64,000 nt of DNA from Panonychus citri (GCF_014898815.1 NW_026515527.1:62001-126000), one strand, 5' to 3'. Shown: positions 25,101 through 40,321, counted from the first letter of the stretch. Program-made: numbers and translations. The notes: generated by a model from the sequence alone, not told the origin.

Positions 25101-28100
25101 AACACTTTGTCCTGGTCACTCGGTAAGTTCATCACTGACCTAGCACGTTTTTAGCGTCCTAATCAGCCCAACAAAGTGGACAATTAATGTCACTTATCAT
25201 GTCCCATATTCACCTTAATCTGTAAACATGAGATGCCCATTAATATGACAATTAACAAAACTCAGCTACAAATTAAATCTGCAACGTTAATTTCATTGAG
25301 ACAAACAAATATTAATACAAACCTTATGATAAATTGTGTTGAAAAATGTTTAGAAACAATCACAATTAATCAGCTAATTAGATTACAATTAAGATCTTGT
25401 TTCCAACGGAAACCCAGCCTATCATCATCATTATCATCATGATTAAGATAATTAATGATAATTTCAATTCTAATTGTAAGCAACAATTTAAAAGGGTGAA
25501 TCTGATAACCGTTAAGGTAAAACAAATTTCATCAAATTAAATGAAAGGAACAACAAATTTTTTCATTTCATCAAGTTGATCATTTGATTTGATTAATAAT
25601 CAAATGTTTTGATTACGATTGATGATTGAAAATGACCATCAGCTGATGAGGAAGTTGATAATAAATATTGCATCACTATTTTCTTGACCAATATCTACTT
25701 TCATCATTTACAAGTAATCAAGTTAATTACTATCAACATGATGTTGTTGGTTTATGATGATTATCACTTTTGATTTAAATGGTTAAATTATCAAAAGAGT
25801 TGATCAAACATTTTTCGAGATTGTTACTTTGTTAATTGTAGCAATTTATTATTACCAATTGAATCTAATTACAATTTCTGATTGTTTTCTTGTTGATTGT
25901 TTGTTTGTTTATTTTTTGCTTTTGCCAATTTAAATTGTAAACAATTTAATCTAAATTAAAATTTAAATGGCCAATCAACAATTTAAACAACAATATATAT
26001 CCAACCAATTAACTGATTGTTACTTTCAACAGTTTATGTAATGATAATATTATTATGGTAACCATTTTGTTTACGATAATTTAAATTGTTACGATAAATA
26101 AATCAAATGTCATGAGAAAAAATGATTTAATTGTGATTATATTTGCTCGAGGATAAGTTGATTTAATAACAATTAACGTATCGTATTAATTTTAAATCAA
26201 CAATTTACCTGGAAGTTATTGATTAACGATTTTGTATCCAAATTAATTAAAACAAAATCCAAATAAAGTGAAAGAGAGAAACTCAATTCAATTGAATTGA
26301 TTAATTTTGATAAATTTGTTCAGTTAATTAACGATTAGTTTGTTTAAATTCAATTCTCGGGACTTTCTCAACTGATTGTGTTGATTACCGATATGAACAA
26401 TTAAAACTGCAATTTACTAATCAAGGTAAATGTCCAATATTTTGTATACTTGCTTTTTGATGGTTTTATCATTTTCTCACTTTAATTCAACAATTAATCA
26501 TTTTATCAACTAATCCAATCAGTAAAATCGATATTGATTGTGATTAATTAATCACAATAATTGTTTTTGTCTCACAATAATTAACTTGAGGTTAATTATG
26601 AGAGGCGTTAATCCATCGCACCGATTGACCATGTAAACCTTTAATAATGCTGATCATAAATTCACAATTAAATCAATGAACTTGGTGATTTATCAGATAA
26701 TTAGATTGAACAATTAACATTTAAATGGGGAAAAAGTTTCACTCGATTTTCAAGAGTACCTAAAGTTCAGGCCTCGAACTCAACGATTCGTGAGGATTTT
26801 TTTCCCTGTTGTAAAAAAGTTAAACGATCACAATTACAATTACAATCACAATTAGAATTGTAATTTGATAAATTGTTTCAATTTTTAGAATTAGAGTTTT
26901 TTTTCTTTAATTATAATCAAATTTGATTGTTTGAATTAAGATCAAGATTGAAGATTGTTAAATTCTTGTAGGAAAAACAGTATCATAAATGTTTCAGTTT
27001 CAACTGAATATTCATCATGTTTATCTCATTTGGAGTTTCAGATTACAATTATATCTTCATGATAATGATGATGAACATCATCATCCTGATTCCAACTTTT
27101 GAATCTATTCTTGAAAAGATAAATTATCTTCTCATTTCCTTTAATGATAATCATCTAAATCACAATAATCATCATCATCATCATCTTCATTTGATTCTGA
27201 TTTTTTTTGTTGTTCAGGCTCATCTGAAACTCAATCCGTTTCCAATTTGCTAACAATTTAAATGATAACAATCAAATTAACCGTTAATTTTATACAAAAA
27301 CAAAATGATTACAGGTAATCAATATTATCGTCAATGTTTCATTGATTAATTGTGATCTAGATTTTGTTTACCGTTTATTTTTCCCGCGATTTAAATTGTT
27401 GTTGTGAAACTTTTTCATTGAATAATCAGTTAGTTGATTGTTCAATTGATTGATTTTGATTAATTTTGTGATAATTATCACCTTTCCAAATCAAAATCTA
27501 ACCTTAATTAACGACAAAATCAACAAGTTAATCCAATAGTAATTTATGATTTTAATGTTACAATTAACTTTTACTTTTTTCTCCTGATAGTTAATTATAA
27601 TTTACCACTAGATTGGTTCAACTGTTAATCAACAATCAAAGTCCCAATAATATGATTTACTAATTGTCAGTTTACTACAATGTATACATAATACGTTAAT
27701 CATGAAAACGGATCAGGTAAATTAACATAATCGCAATTAATTTATGACGATTAACAAAAAAATCATCAAATTAAGAAGAAAAATTTATTAATTTTATCGG
27801 AAAAATTGGAAATTAGTTAATCACTGATGGTTTCCTTTGCCTTATAAACACAATTTAGCCCTGGGATATATTGCTCTTAATCACAATTAACTGTTAATTT
27901 ACATTAAATATTTTCTCTCTTCTACATTAGTTAATTTAATTGCCACTACAATTAACCAACAATTGGACAGTTAAAACATTTCCTTTCCGATGAAAATTTT
28001 TGATAAACTTTTCTTTTTTTTCTTACATTTGATTTGCTGTTAATTACAATCATTAAAAAACGTTGATTGTTTAACCCTAAATTAGTTAGTTGAGGCTCAA

Positions 28101-31100
28101 AGTTAATTGTGATCAAATACACAACCAAAATTTAACCTTCACAATTAAATAACAGTTATACAATTTGACCTTAATCTCCCTTTCAATTTTTTTACACCAA
28201 ATAAATGTAATCAACAAATTGTGATCACAATGATTGTTGCAAAGTGAATTAAACACAATTAAATCTAATCATCATCGACATCATCATCATCATCATAGTC
28301 ATTTACTTCATCTAATTGGTTTGGTAAATGATGTTATTATCACTGTTAACATGATTATTATTATTATCGTTGTTGTTATTAACTGTTGGTGACCAGAAGC
28401 AATTGGTCATTAATCATGTAACTGTCCAGTTTTCTGTAGTTAAATTGTTGTTAAATCCATTGATTGTTTACAATCAACAACATTGAAAGTTAATTAATCA
28501 TTAATTTACTTTCCTCTCTCTCTCAATATCCTTATCTAGTTGCTGAATTAACTGAATTGAAATGAAAAGTTCAATCTTAATCTAATTGTTGATTAGCCTC
28601 AAGTCAGATTAATTTCAATTATCACAATCAAAATTTATTATCAAATAATTTTCTACTCCATTATATCAATATATTTAATCACGATTAAGTAATTTTAAAT
28701 TTGATTAACCGGAAACAATAACAAAACTTTTAATTAATTAATATTTTCCCTAATTATCTTAAATTGTTGCTGTTCGTCAATTTAATTGTAATTAGCTGAA
28801 CAATTTTAACTCTGATCAACTTTACGATATTTGAAATAATTGATTTTGATTTGTTTTTTCCTAATTCTAATTAATTATTACAATTCCATCTAGATTATTA
28901 TTAATATGATTCGAGTTGATTAACTGCTTCACAATTTGATCTTAATTACATTTCTCTTTCTCAATTGATAAGGTTAATTGTAATCTCGATTTGTTTGTTA
29001 AAGTTTTTGTATTTTTCCAACAATTAGCATGATTAAATGATAGTGATTAAGATTAAGATAATCACATTGATCATGATACAGTTTTGTTTTTCATTAATTA
29101 TTGTCTTATCATTGACTTGATGGTTAATTTGATTTGGTTATCTTGTTAATTGTTAATCAACCAGAAAAAAAAATCATGTAAACACTTTTTTTTGTTGTTG
29201 ATCAACTATTGATATAATTAAACGATAATTAATCACAGACAATTACGGAAGTGTCTCTTTAATTTGATTTGATTAACACTGATTAGTTTTAGCCATCTAA
29301 TCATCCCAATGATAATCAACCAATTTCAATATGAACCAAATTGTGACAAGTAAATTGATTAGAAATGGTGATCAGAGACCAACAACAACAATTAACTTTA
29401 ACGATTAATCAAGATTTCTAGATTTGTTGAAAAACCATCAACAATTAACAAATTGCCATCTTATAATAATCTTTATGAGATGTTGAAATCTTAATTGTTA
29501 TTCAAAAGAAAACAATTTTTTTTTTGTTACATTCAAATGATAACTGGATTAACTTAATTAAATTAATATAATTTAATGTTAACCTGTGAGCTGAATAATA
29601 AATTGTTGATTTTAAAGATTTGTTTCAAAGAGCCTTAATTGTTGATACAATTAAACATCTTACACTAAGATTATCTAACAATTAAAAATGATTACCTTGA
29701 ATAGTTAACAGTTAACTTTAATTGTGACCATTTAAATTGTTCCCAATCAACATAATAATCTAATTTGTTTTCAATGAAATGTCATGAAAAAAAAAAAATT
29801 TGTAAACAGTTACGTTGATTGTTGGATTCAGACAAATCAATTGGATTGATCTAATTGTGAATTATTTTCTGTATTCAAATAAAGTTCATGTTAATCATTG
29901 AGTTTAACGATTAATGATTAATTATGTGTTGATTAGATTTCTCATCAGGATTTTGATTAACGTTGATTCAGTTAACACTAATCAACTCAGTTGGTTAGCA
30001 ATTTAGTTTATCTTTTATTTAATTTTTTTTCTAATCTCACCAACAGTCAACAATCAGACAATTTACCATTTAAATCAATTGATTAACGGAATTGACAACT
30101 TGACCACAATTTCCGGTTGATCACAATTAGTTTCTGTTGGAAATTATTAATCATTCATGTTGAACAAACTTTTCAACTTAATTACTAAATCGAAGCTAAT
30201 TAGTCAGGATATTAACTCAAGTAGTTCAGGGGAAATGGTTGAAAACTCAATGAGATGAAAGGTAAAGTTCATCAGACTAGTTTCTCATCTTCTAAGGTGA
30301 ATGGTCAGTCAGCTCTTGACCCCCAGGAAATGATTCAGTGGACTGAAAAGTTCATATCTCTCAACTGAATTTACGAAAACTCGATTCCAATTGTACCGTT
30401 ATTTTTATTTCGACCAATAAAAAAAATCGATCCTCATTATTATTGATCGAATATCAATTTGTCGACAAAAATTCTGTTAAAATAATTAATAATTCTGATG
30501 GAAATCAAGATGATTATCTAATCATGATTATATCAGTTAAATCATGATGATCATAAACTATTCAATTTTCACACAATTTAAACTAAATCAAATCGTTCGT
30601 ATGCTTGAACATGAATCAACCATCTAATTATTATTTCCAATAAAATAATCTTAATCATGTTCATCTTAATGAGGATGATGATGATCATCTCAATGAATAT
30701 TAATACAATTCATTTAATCAGTTAATTAAATTCACCAACAATCATTCATTTCTCATAATCATTAAAATGGATTTTTTTTTCTTCTTCTTTCAAGTAACTG
30801 GATCAATCTAATTATACATCTAATCTTAATCCAATTGAGTTAACCCGATAGATGTTTCAACTTTAAATCCAGTGCTGAGGTTTTATTGGATTATCATTGG
30901 TTTTAAAATGATAATATTATGTCTTGGAAACTTTTCTTAATCAGTTTTATTTGTTGTTGATTAACTGTTGATTGAAATTACTGATGACAATTAAACTTTA
31001 TCATATCAACCATTTGATAAACATAACATTTGATTACCCGACAATATATAAGTTAACAATTAAGGTTAACCTCAAGAAAGTTAATTATTTACAGTTATCT

Positions 31101-33123
31101 TTAAATAACGGTAACGAAATGACAACATTGATTAATCAGAATGATAACAATATAATTAACTGATTTTCCATCATTTTGGAAACTTTGATTGTTTTTCTGT
31201 TAGTTAATCTTTTATTTTCTTCTAATTGTAATTATTTTCTTCTTATATTATTAATCGTGATGAATGGTGAACTATCAGAATAATAGAATTGTAATAAAAA
31301 TATTTGTTATTATTTCGTTAACTTCGTGGTAACTATTTTTGGGAACAATTTAGTTATAACGGTAAATCCCTTTGACGAGAATTTGTTAATCGTTACTCTC
31401 CCTTGGAACTTGAGTTCTCATCATTATCATCATTATCATCATCATCATCATCATCTTGTTGATCACCTTTTCCACCTCAAGTAATTAAGTATCAACAGTA
31501 ATTGATAGTTGATGTTCAAGTAAGAAGATGAAGATGATTGATCATGAATTTCATGGTAAAAGATAATCATACCAATCAAAGTTCATCTCTTTAATTGTTT
31601 TCTTCAGGGTATTCAAACTTTTCCACCTTTGGACATGACTGAATACATCGTTCTCTCGTTTGTCAACATCGCGAAAAAATTTCTAATGGTCAGTATATTT
31701 ACGTAAATCAATCAGCTGGTCAGTGGTAATTGAGGAGAGGAAAAAAAAATGGAAAATTAATCAAGATGAAAAACTAAACTTTCTATTCATTAACATTGAA
31801 CTTTTCAGTTGATATTCATCCTCTTTATTTCATCATTTCCGTCACCTTTTTCACCACGATGACCATTGTCCGAATCGCAATTAGTTAACTTGTAACAAAT
31901 TAACGGTTTAATCAATGTCATAATGGTTCTCATTGACTCTATCATTTTAATAAGTTAATGGTTTTCACTTAAATCACTCTAAAGATATGGTTCATTTTCC
32001 CACAAGCTTTTCAGTTGCTTTGAGTATTAATTTGAGTGAGAAAACAAAAGTTTCTGATGAAAACATTGATATATGAAACTGACCATTAACTGACCATTAA
32101 AACGAGACTTGAATAACCATAGTTTCAAATTGTCCTCTAATCGTTTCAACGTTAATCATGAAGCGAAATCAAAGTTGTGATAAACAATCAAACAACAAAC
32201 GCAAAACGATACAAAGTACATGTTAAAGTTTAATTGTTCTCGATGATTATTTAAATTGTAATTGAAAATGTTATCGTATTAAACATTGAATCAAAGTAAT
32301 TTGATCAAGTTTAAATTTAACAATTGTCATTAACTTTTATCTTGTTGGCCTTAATCATATATATATAAATTAATAATCGTTAGAGTTAATATATAATCAA
32401 TACAAACAATTATCATGCTTCTTTGGTGAAAATTGCACATTAATGTCGAGGATTAATTGTCCAGAAAAAAAAAGTTAATAACAATGTAAACAATTAAGAA
32501 AGGAAAAGTTTCCAATTGAATTAAACAATCAAAGGTAAAATTTTGATTAAAGAATAGAGAGAAATTAAGTTGTCGCTTTTTACAGTTAATTGTGTTTCTC
32601 TTTTTCTTTCAATTAGTTAAAACATGTTCAATTTATTTGTGATGTTTAATTGTCACATTTCAATCAATCATTTTAATCAGAATATGAGTCCAGTTCATAT
32701 TTATGTATATTGTAATTACAACAATTATATTACTTTGAAGTAATTAGACTAATCTGTAAGATTAAAAGATTAGCCTATTATATTGTGTTTTGTTGTAATA
32801 TTACAATTGTTGTTGATTGATTGGGAATGTGAATTAACTAATCACAATTACAATATATATGTATTTATATTAAATATGTATAAGCAAAAGGGATATTGGT
32901 TGAGAGGGTAAAGAGTAATTAAGATAAAATTAAATTTACATTCAATAGTCGTTAAGTTCAATTGTCTTGGTAATTGAATTTAACTCAATTAAGATTCTGT
33001 TTGATTTTTCTGTACAACAATTAAACAGAAAAAGAGAGTACAGTTAAGAGATGATGAAGGAAGAAAAAAAAGAAACAAATTATCATTTCTTCATGTGGAA
33101 ATTGAATAAAAATTGTTTCAACT
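22111..33123. other. 11-kb gene-poor AT-rich region
   Basis: I found no supported coding exon. ORFs at 22802-23156, 24613-24804, 25233-25442, 27017-27253 and 30972-31163 have low-complexity or unrecognisable products and look like chance. The stretch is saturated with TTAATTGT/ACAATTAA, TTGATTAA and CATCAT repeats. Islands of more balanced composition occur at about 22800-23230, 26740-26810, 30220-30480 and 31600-31730, and could be regulatory elements or non-coding exons. No tRNA or rRNA gene was recognised by eye. Confidence 0.55.
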
Positions 33124-36100
33124 TCATGAGTTCAATTCCCAAACAATCAGGTGAGATCGATCACCTTTCGATAATGAACTTGCTTCATCTTCAGGATTCA
33201 ATCGGAAATCAATGTAACCTTCACCTCCGCTCATGATTAAATTTTTGGACATTATGAAAAATTTAACTGAATCTTTGTGTCCATGGTAAGATAATTGATT
33301 TTGTGACGGATTACATTTGGGAATGAAAGTGGCAATCGAAATGGGACCAGAGTCACTTTCAGAGACTAGGGTGGTTGTAGATGATGTTGTTGTTGTACTC
33401 GAATCATTTTGACCACCACCAGTGGATTTATGTGAATTGCTGGTTAATCCATTACCAGAGGTACTTGAAATTGATCCACCGTTGGTTGAATTAACTTTAT
33501 CACAGGGTATACTGAGGATAACACCGTTACCTGTTCCTATCCAGAGGCGATTGTTACTCGCTTTAAGTGCCGTTACTCTGATGAAACTGAAAGCTTTCGA
33601 GGATAACATTTTGGACACGTAGGGTTCAATATCGACATCTTGAAGATGCTGGTATGGTTTAAGTGCTGAATAAAGACGTAACGTTGAATCTAAACGGATA
33701 CTGCACCAAACACCGTCACCCATTGCTGCAAGTTGACGGACTTGTGTTTCTTTACGAGGATGGACAGTTAAAGTGTGAATGATTTTCAATCCATTTGGGT
33801 CAAGAATATGAACCATGTTACGATATCCAAGCCATACACAAGTTTTAGTTACTTCCATACATCGGATGCTATAAGAAGCGGTGGTCGGAGGATTAGATGA
33901 ACCAGGGGAAGAGGTTCCTGGAGTTGTATTCTTATTAGAGTTATCAGCTGATAGTTGATTTGTTTGACTCATATCGATAATCAGATATTTGGTAAAATCC
34001 CAATGACCATTCGTTGGTGAGCGTACAAATATACAACACTGACCATTAGCTAGGGCAACAAATACACGACCTCTAAAATGGACAATGTGAAGAATTGAAT
34101 CAGGAAGTTTAACACTATAAATACAATGAGACCATTGAGCGAGACCTGAGTGAACATAAAGAACACAATTCTGTCCTCCAAGCCACATTGTCGGTAAACA
34201 TGTTGACATTGGTTGGTAAACTGTCACAGTCGATGCTTGATTATCTCCAGGAGCGGATGGTGAAGGTGGTTCAGTATAAGCGACATAATCGGTTAACTTT
34301 TCGAGCTGTGGATTCTTAGAAATTTCCTCTTTGGGTAATAGATCATCTTTATCGTCTTCAAAGGTTACTTTTAATGCATCTTTCGCTTGTACTGTTTCAA
34401 TCTTTTCGTTAAATTGAGATGATGATGATGATTGTTGTTGCTGAGGTGAATTTACCTCCACCAATTTAACATTGTCCAAATCAATTCCGTCAAATCCATA
34501 AAGGTCATTATTTTTAGCACCAGGAACCGATGCAACACAGAGTAGGTGAGTTTTCACAGTAAATGAGTCCAAAAATTCACTTGGATTATTTTTTATATTC
34601 ACTATACTAACTTTACTCTTTGAATGGCTCACGCTACAGATCCAAGCAAAAGTCGATAACTTTTTGGCATCAGGAAAATCACCTTGTTCAATCATCGCTA
34701 CACCCAACTCTTTTTCTAGGTCTGCGATTGCAGTTATTGAAACTTTCTCCTTGGGAATATCTTCACTTGTTGTTTGGTCACCTGATTGTGTTAAAGGGTT
34801 TTGGCTTTCGGTGAATCCCGCTTCACCTCCTGTTAGATCAACAGCAGCAGCGCACCAAATTTTCAGACCCACATCGTCATTGCTCAATGGTCGACAGTAA
34901 ATTGGTACCGGAACCGAGGCATGTCGTAGTCCAAGGGTGGTTATATATGATCCACATTCGGTTGATCCTTCATTGGTACCTTCTTTACCGCTACCAGCGA
35001 TAGACCAACCATATGCCATTATACGATCTCCGTTGGTTCGAGGAACATGAGCACGAACAGCTTTCAATGATCGAGCTCGTTCACTTGAAATATCCGAATC
35101 CATGAGAAGTAAAAAGTCACCCGAATGTTGTGCTCGTGATCGTCTTTTCATAGCCTCAAACGCGGGTGTAACTTGATCGGGATTAGAAGCACCATAACGA
35201 ATAGCAGTCGATCGAATAGGACTTTTGTTACCTTCTTTAGTTAAATTTGAAGCACCAGAGTTATTGAAGATATTCAAACTACTAAAACTGTGAAAATAAT
35301 TCAAAAAGAATAAGAAAAAAAAACAATTAGTCAATTGATCATAATATAAAATTAGAACACGATTTTGATTAGTAAGTTAAGACCAAGTGATACCTGGAAA
35401 AATTTCTTCCACTTTTTTTTGGCAGCGTTAATAGAGATTAAGAGTTAAGAATTAGATTATTATTCAAGAGGGTTAATTAGCGAGTTAACTGAACAGGGTT
35501 AATATCTTTGAGTTAATTGTTGAAATTCAAATTCTACTTACAATTTCCAAATGACAGACTTTTTCTCTCCCTCTGTTTTACTGGCTCTGATAAGTTCTGT
35601 CCATCTTATGGCTTCTTGTAGTTCGATGTATCTCTCTTTATATTGATTTCTTTCCATTAGAACTCGAGCCATTTCCATTCTAGTGAATCGCTTACGTTGA
35701 GCCAATGGAGTTCCCTCTTCATCATCCTGATAGAACAATAAAACAAACGATAAAACGAAAGATTAAATTTCCATTGGAATCAAAAAGTAAACTCAACAAT
35801 TAGATAATGAAACACTGATGAAGTAATAGCTAATTATCACAACAGAATTGTTGTGATGAGAAACACTTATACTGTTTATGAGACAAAAGCTTGAGAGAAA
35901 AAATTCAGTTTCATTATCTAATATGTAAATTGATCCAATTATGACGAGCGTTGATATTGACCTGAGGTTGAGCGGCTGCCTTTTGTTTCATCTCAATCAA
36001 TTCCTCTTTCGTTTTCTTCATCTCATCCTCTAATTGTGAAATACGAGATTTAAGTTTATCTTTAACCGCAGTTAATTGTTGAACCTCTTCTCTTGCCATA

Positions 36101-37468
36101 GTTAAATCACTTTGAAGTTCATCAACTTTGGCAATCAAATCATCTTTAACAATATTCAATGCATTCTTGGTTGCCAATAATTCATCATTCTCCCGGATAA
36201 GATTTTGAACTTCTTTCTCCATTCCTAATGAATAAACAATAAACAAAAACAATCAATTAGTGTCATGAAAGTTAATTAAAATGATTACAAGTCTACATTT
36301 GATTGTTTAAAATCAACAATTATATGAATTGAAACACTTACCAAAAAAGTTATCGGTAACTGTAAATCATGATTATATCAGAATCGATAAGAAAATAGAA
36401 AAGATATTAAAAATGATTAGTGATTGGTAAGAAAAAAAAATCAAGATCAATTGATTGTTAAGTGTGTATAATATTAGACTCGATGATTGACAAATAATAT
36501 CATGAAAAAAATTCATTTCAAGATTAATTTAATCTCTAATCAGACAGAAAATTAGGTTAATCAACTGTAACCAGAGTTTGTCTGTAATTTAAGTTATCAA
36601 ACTGATTGAAACAAATGAAGAGAAAATAATTTTCCTAATCTGTCATCGGATTAAATGTCAATAATTAGATTGAACAAAACAAAAACATGATAACGTGTAA
36701 AATTAAAAACAAAAAGCAAATCAAGAGAGATGATGATTAAGCTAATTGTTGTTAATAATAATTATATAGCATTTGATAACAAGCACAAGGGCAAATCAAG
36801 CTGAAAATGATAATAATAATCCATCATACCAGAAGATGCATATCTATCCTGATTTGAGAGTCGACCTGATGAAATTGTTATGAGAGAGAAAAAAAAAGTA
36901 AAATGAAAAAGAAAAACAAAAATATAAGTAATTATAAAAAACAATAGAACAATAATTAACGAGATATTGTATTGAGATGATGAATCGTTGGTGAGAGAGA
37001 GAGAGAGATGATGATAATGATGATGATTGGTTGCTATTTGTTAGATACCTGAGTGAGTGTCTCTTTCCTTTTCACGATCACGATCACGATCACGGGGAAT
37101 TTCGTCAACCTCTTCGATAATGGAAGCATCTTCTAAGGAAAGGTCAGTGTCAACCCAAGCTTGTCGTGGAATAATCGTTGTTGAGGTCAAACTTTTGGTT
37201 GGAACATTTAATTCTACATCCTCACTTGGACTAGAATATGATTCAACGTCAGATTTTTTATTCATCGTTGCTTTATAATTAGTCGATGGTCCGATGTTGG
37301 TCGAACCAGAGGAATTAAGTCCATCATCGCTTCCGATTAGTATTTTCATTCTTTCCATAAGATCACAGTGACTTCGAAGTAGTTCATTATATCGAGTATG
37401 AACCTTGGTATTTTCTGTCTTCAATTCTTGTTCCTTTTCTTCCAACCTTGAGGCTAAAACGGAAATAA

Positions 37469-37500
<32 letters not shown>

Positions 37501-38914
37501 TTAATTCAATTAGAAAAAATGTAGAATAAACAATTAGAGGAATGGTATTAATTTAGGGAAAACGATTCACTTCCGTTAAGAAAATAAAACGATCAGAGAT
37601 GAATAATAATTGTGATCACAGAATCTGAACATCGATAACATGGTAAAGAACATGGTTGGAAAAAAGAATAATGATAAATGAAAATTCAGATGATGTTGAG
37701 CTTGAGAAAATCTGTTAAATTGATTGTCAACAACTCGAAGGTTGAACCTTGTCATTGTTAAATGGGTTCTTTCAACAATACCATTTGATTTCTTTTCTAT
37801 TCTCAGAACATATTGAAATAGATAAATCAGTAACTGATACGAATTCTGTTTTTGTTTCTTCATCAGTTTATACTTGATTGTGTTCAGTTTCGAGAGAAAA
37901 ATTCAACTCAACTAGAATAATAAAAGAATAGGTTATCTCATCTAAGGAGAGACAAATAAAAGTGATAGAAAAGAAAATGAGAAAGGAATAGAAAAGAAGT
38001 GCAAACTAATTGTCCTAATCAATGAAATAGTGTTCCAGGATCAAGAGTTGGTTGTATTCCATTAGAATTATCATCACTAAAGGATTGAGATCACTAAGAG
38101 AGGAAAAGGAGAGGGAGAGTTGACTAAAAACCTCCAGGCAAATTGTTGTTTACAATTTCGTTGGAAAAGTGTAGATACGAAAAACTATTGAACAAACAAT
38201 TGATACGCAAAGTGAAGAGATTTGCATTAATGATCAGCCCGGGAACTTTGTCTATTCAAGAATTACTATGAAAACAATTGATCGAAATTCTGAAAACGAT
38301 GAAGTGAATGATGAAAGTTGTGAGTAGGTCACAATAACCAGTTACAAGTGGGTGTTGGTCAAAGGCTTTTGGATGAAACTCTTACCATGATCTGATGAAT
38401 TTTTTGATTTCAATTCCAACATTTTAACAATATTTTCAAGGGAATTGATCTTTTGAGCATATTGTTGTTTCTCCTCTTCCGATTGAAATTCATATTCCAG
38501 GAGCTTTTGTTCAATCCTTTTTTTGATTGCTTTTTCCTTGTCAAAAGCTGATACTAATTGTTCATTATCGTCTTTACATAATTCCAGTTCAACTTGTAAT
38601 TGTTGTGATTCAATTATGGCAATATCCAATGATTCGAGAACATTAACAATTAATGGCATCAATCCACCAACAATTTCATCATCATCTGAAAATCTATTGA
38701 TTATCTTTTGAAGTTCAGTATAAATTTGTGATGCTAAATTTTGTACTCTTTCAGAGACAACATGACTTGTAGGAGATTCTAATTGCCGTTGACCAGAAAT
38801 TGGACCAAGAACCTCATAAATAGTCTCGCTGCAAATTGTATTTAAATTATCATCAGTCTTGGGATCAGGTCCATTAAAAGTTTCTTTATTATTAGAATTA
38901 CTGTTTAAATCCAT
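33124..38914 (-). CDS. syd: JIP3/JIP4 family kinesin-dynein and JNK scaffold (sunday driver)
   Basis: Exons in transcript order: 38386-38914, 37049-37453, 36830-36865 (a 36-nt microexon), 35962-36224, 35542-35726 and 33124-35287. They total 3582 nt, 1193 aa, with consistent phases (vertebrate JIP3/4 about 1300 aa). The RH1 domain lies at about residues 52-140 (VQNLASQIYTELQKIINRF...LMPLIVNVLESLD), followed by a coiled coil. The leucine-zipper region is GMEKEVQNLIREN...ELLATKNALNIVKDDLIAKVDELQ. The RH2 domain is KRFTRMEMARVLMERNQYKE...LQEAIRWTELIRAS at about 415-470, followed by WKFF. The last exon encodes a Ser/Thr-rich linker and a beta-propeller-like C-terminus with repeated MWLGGQNCVLYVH, VWLGYRNMVHILD and LWIGTGNGVILSI units. 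These proteins link vesicles, via ARF6/Rab GTPases, to kinesin-1 and dynein and bind JNK-pathway kinases. Confidence 0.96.
37475..37500. repeat. (GA)n tract acting as an intronic polypyrimidine tract
   Basis: On the minus strand this reads (CT)n and ends about 20 nt before the acceptor of the JIP exon at 37049-37453, where the splicing polypyrimidine tract belongs. Confidence 0.7.
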
Positions 38915-40321
38915 GGTGAAACTCCTTCTCCTTTACCAAATTAGCACCAAAACACAAACAGAAACATAGAAATTATCACCACAAGAGTAAAATGTCAAAA
39001 TAGAAAAACAAAACAAAAAGAGTTTCAATAAAATCAATACAAAAGAGATAGAGAGGAAACAATCACAGTTTCAAAAAGAACAAGAAAATGTTTGCTAAAG
39101 GTGAAAGATTATTCCTTAATAAATTAGGCTTAAATTGTAGAAATTAAATACAATCATCATCAGAAAAGATTAAGATTAAGAAATGGAATTAAAAAAAAAT
39201 TCAAATGAAATAAAAGATGACAATTTCTCATTGATGGTTACAGAAAACAAACTATAAGGGTCACAGTAATTATACTCTTGTATTGTAGTTACACCAAACA
39301 GTTACTCAGTAAACAAATAAATTAGATTAACAATAAAACAATTAAATCTATTGGCCTAATCACGATTAAAATAAATAAATAAACAATTAGATGAAATGAA
39401 AACAACAATTTTTTTGGTTCAATATTTTGATGAAATCATAAGATCAAACTAGTAACACCCCCTGAAGAATTGGCGCCAAATTTGAATATGAATTTTATTC
39501 CAAATTGAAATTGATTCAAACAAATGTAAACTTTTTACATTTCAGGTAATCAAAATCCGACAGGTAGCTAATTCAGTTGTTATACCAGAATTTGAGAAAT
39601 AACAAATCAATAGGATTTAAAGAGCATTATTTTTAAGATCATCAAGGTTCAAGTTGAGTTAATCTCTATTTCTAATTCATAGCTTTTTTCACTAAATTAA
39701 CCAAAGGTGAATTTGAAAATATCAAACATTCGTTTTGATATGACAAAGTTTATCTGAAAAGTGTCCAGTGGACACTGTCCAGCGATCGCTAATTAAACAC
39801 AAACATTTGTCTGGTTATTTTTTACAGACTCAAAAACTTTTCCTTTTTCTTTTTCTTTTTATTATTATTATTATATTTTTTGCTCGATCCTGGACAAACC
39901 GAGAAACAAAAACGACTTTTCCTCATCACATCTTATCTCTTCTTCTTCTTCTTCTTCTTCTTCTTCTTCTTCTTCTTCTTCTTCTTCTTCTTCTTCTTCT
40001 TCTTCTTCATGTGTTGACCTTTTGTTTGACCAGAGGTCAGCTGTAGATACACAGATATAAACACATATTACAAACTGCCCACTTGTTCATACAAAACAGT
40101 TAATCTTTTCTACTTGACCATAAAAAAGGAATAGAAAATTCAAAACAAAACCGTAACAATTTCAACGATTGGATTTTAGAAAATTATTTGCTTCGAGTCG
40201 ATTTGTTAGTTGAAAATTGTCCTAATCATTAAAGGACGATAATTAATCTTACCAAAAATTTTTATTTTCATATTGTTTTAGTATTATCCTTGGTTGGTAC
40301 ATAAAAAAAGTGTTAATATCT
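38915..40321. other. Intergenic DNA upstream of JIP3/4, with a microsatellite
   Basis: Holds the presumed syd promoter and the (CTT)n array. No coding signal recognised. The ORF over the CTT array encodes poly-Leu and is an artefact of the repeat. Confidence 0.65.
39939..40008. repeat. (CTT)23 microsatellite
   Basis: 70 bp of uninterrupted CTT trinucleotide. Confidence 0.97.

Noticed and set aside
39768..40046. Plus-strand ORF encoding poly-Leu
   Set aside because: It is the translation of the (CTT)n microsatellite and flanking low-complexity DNA.
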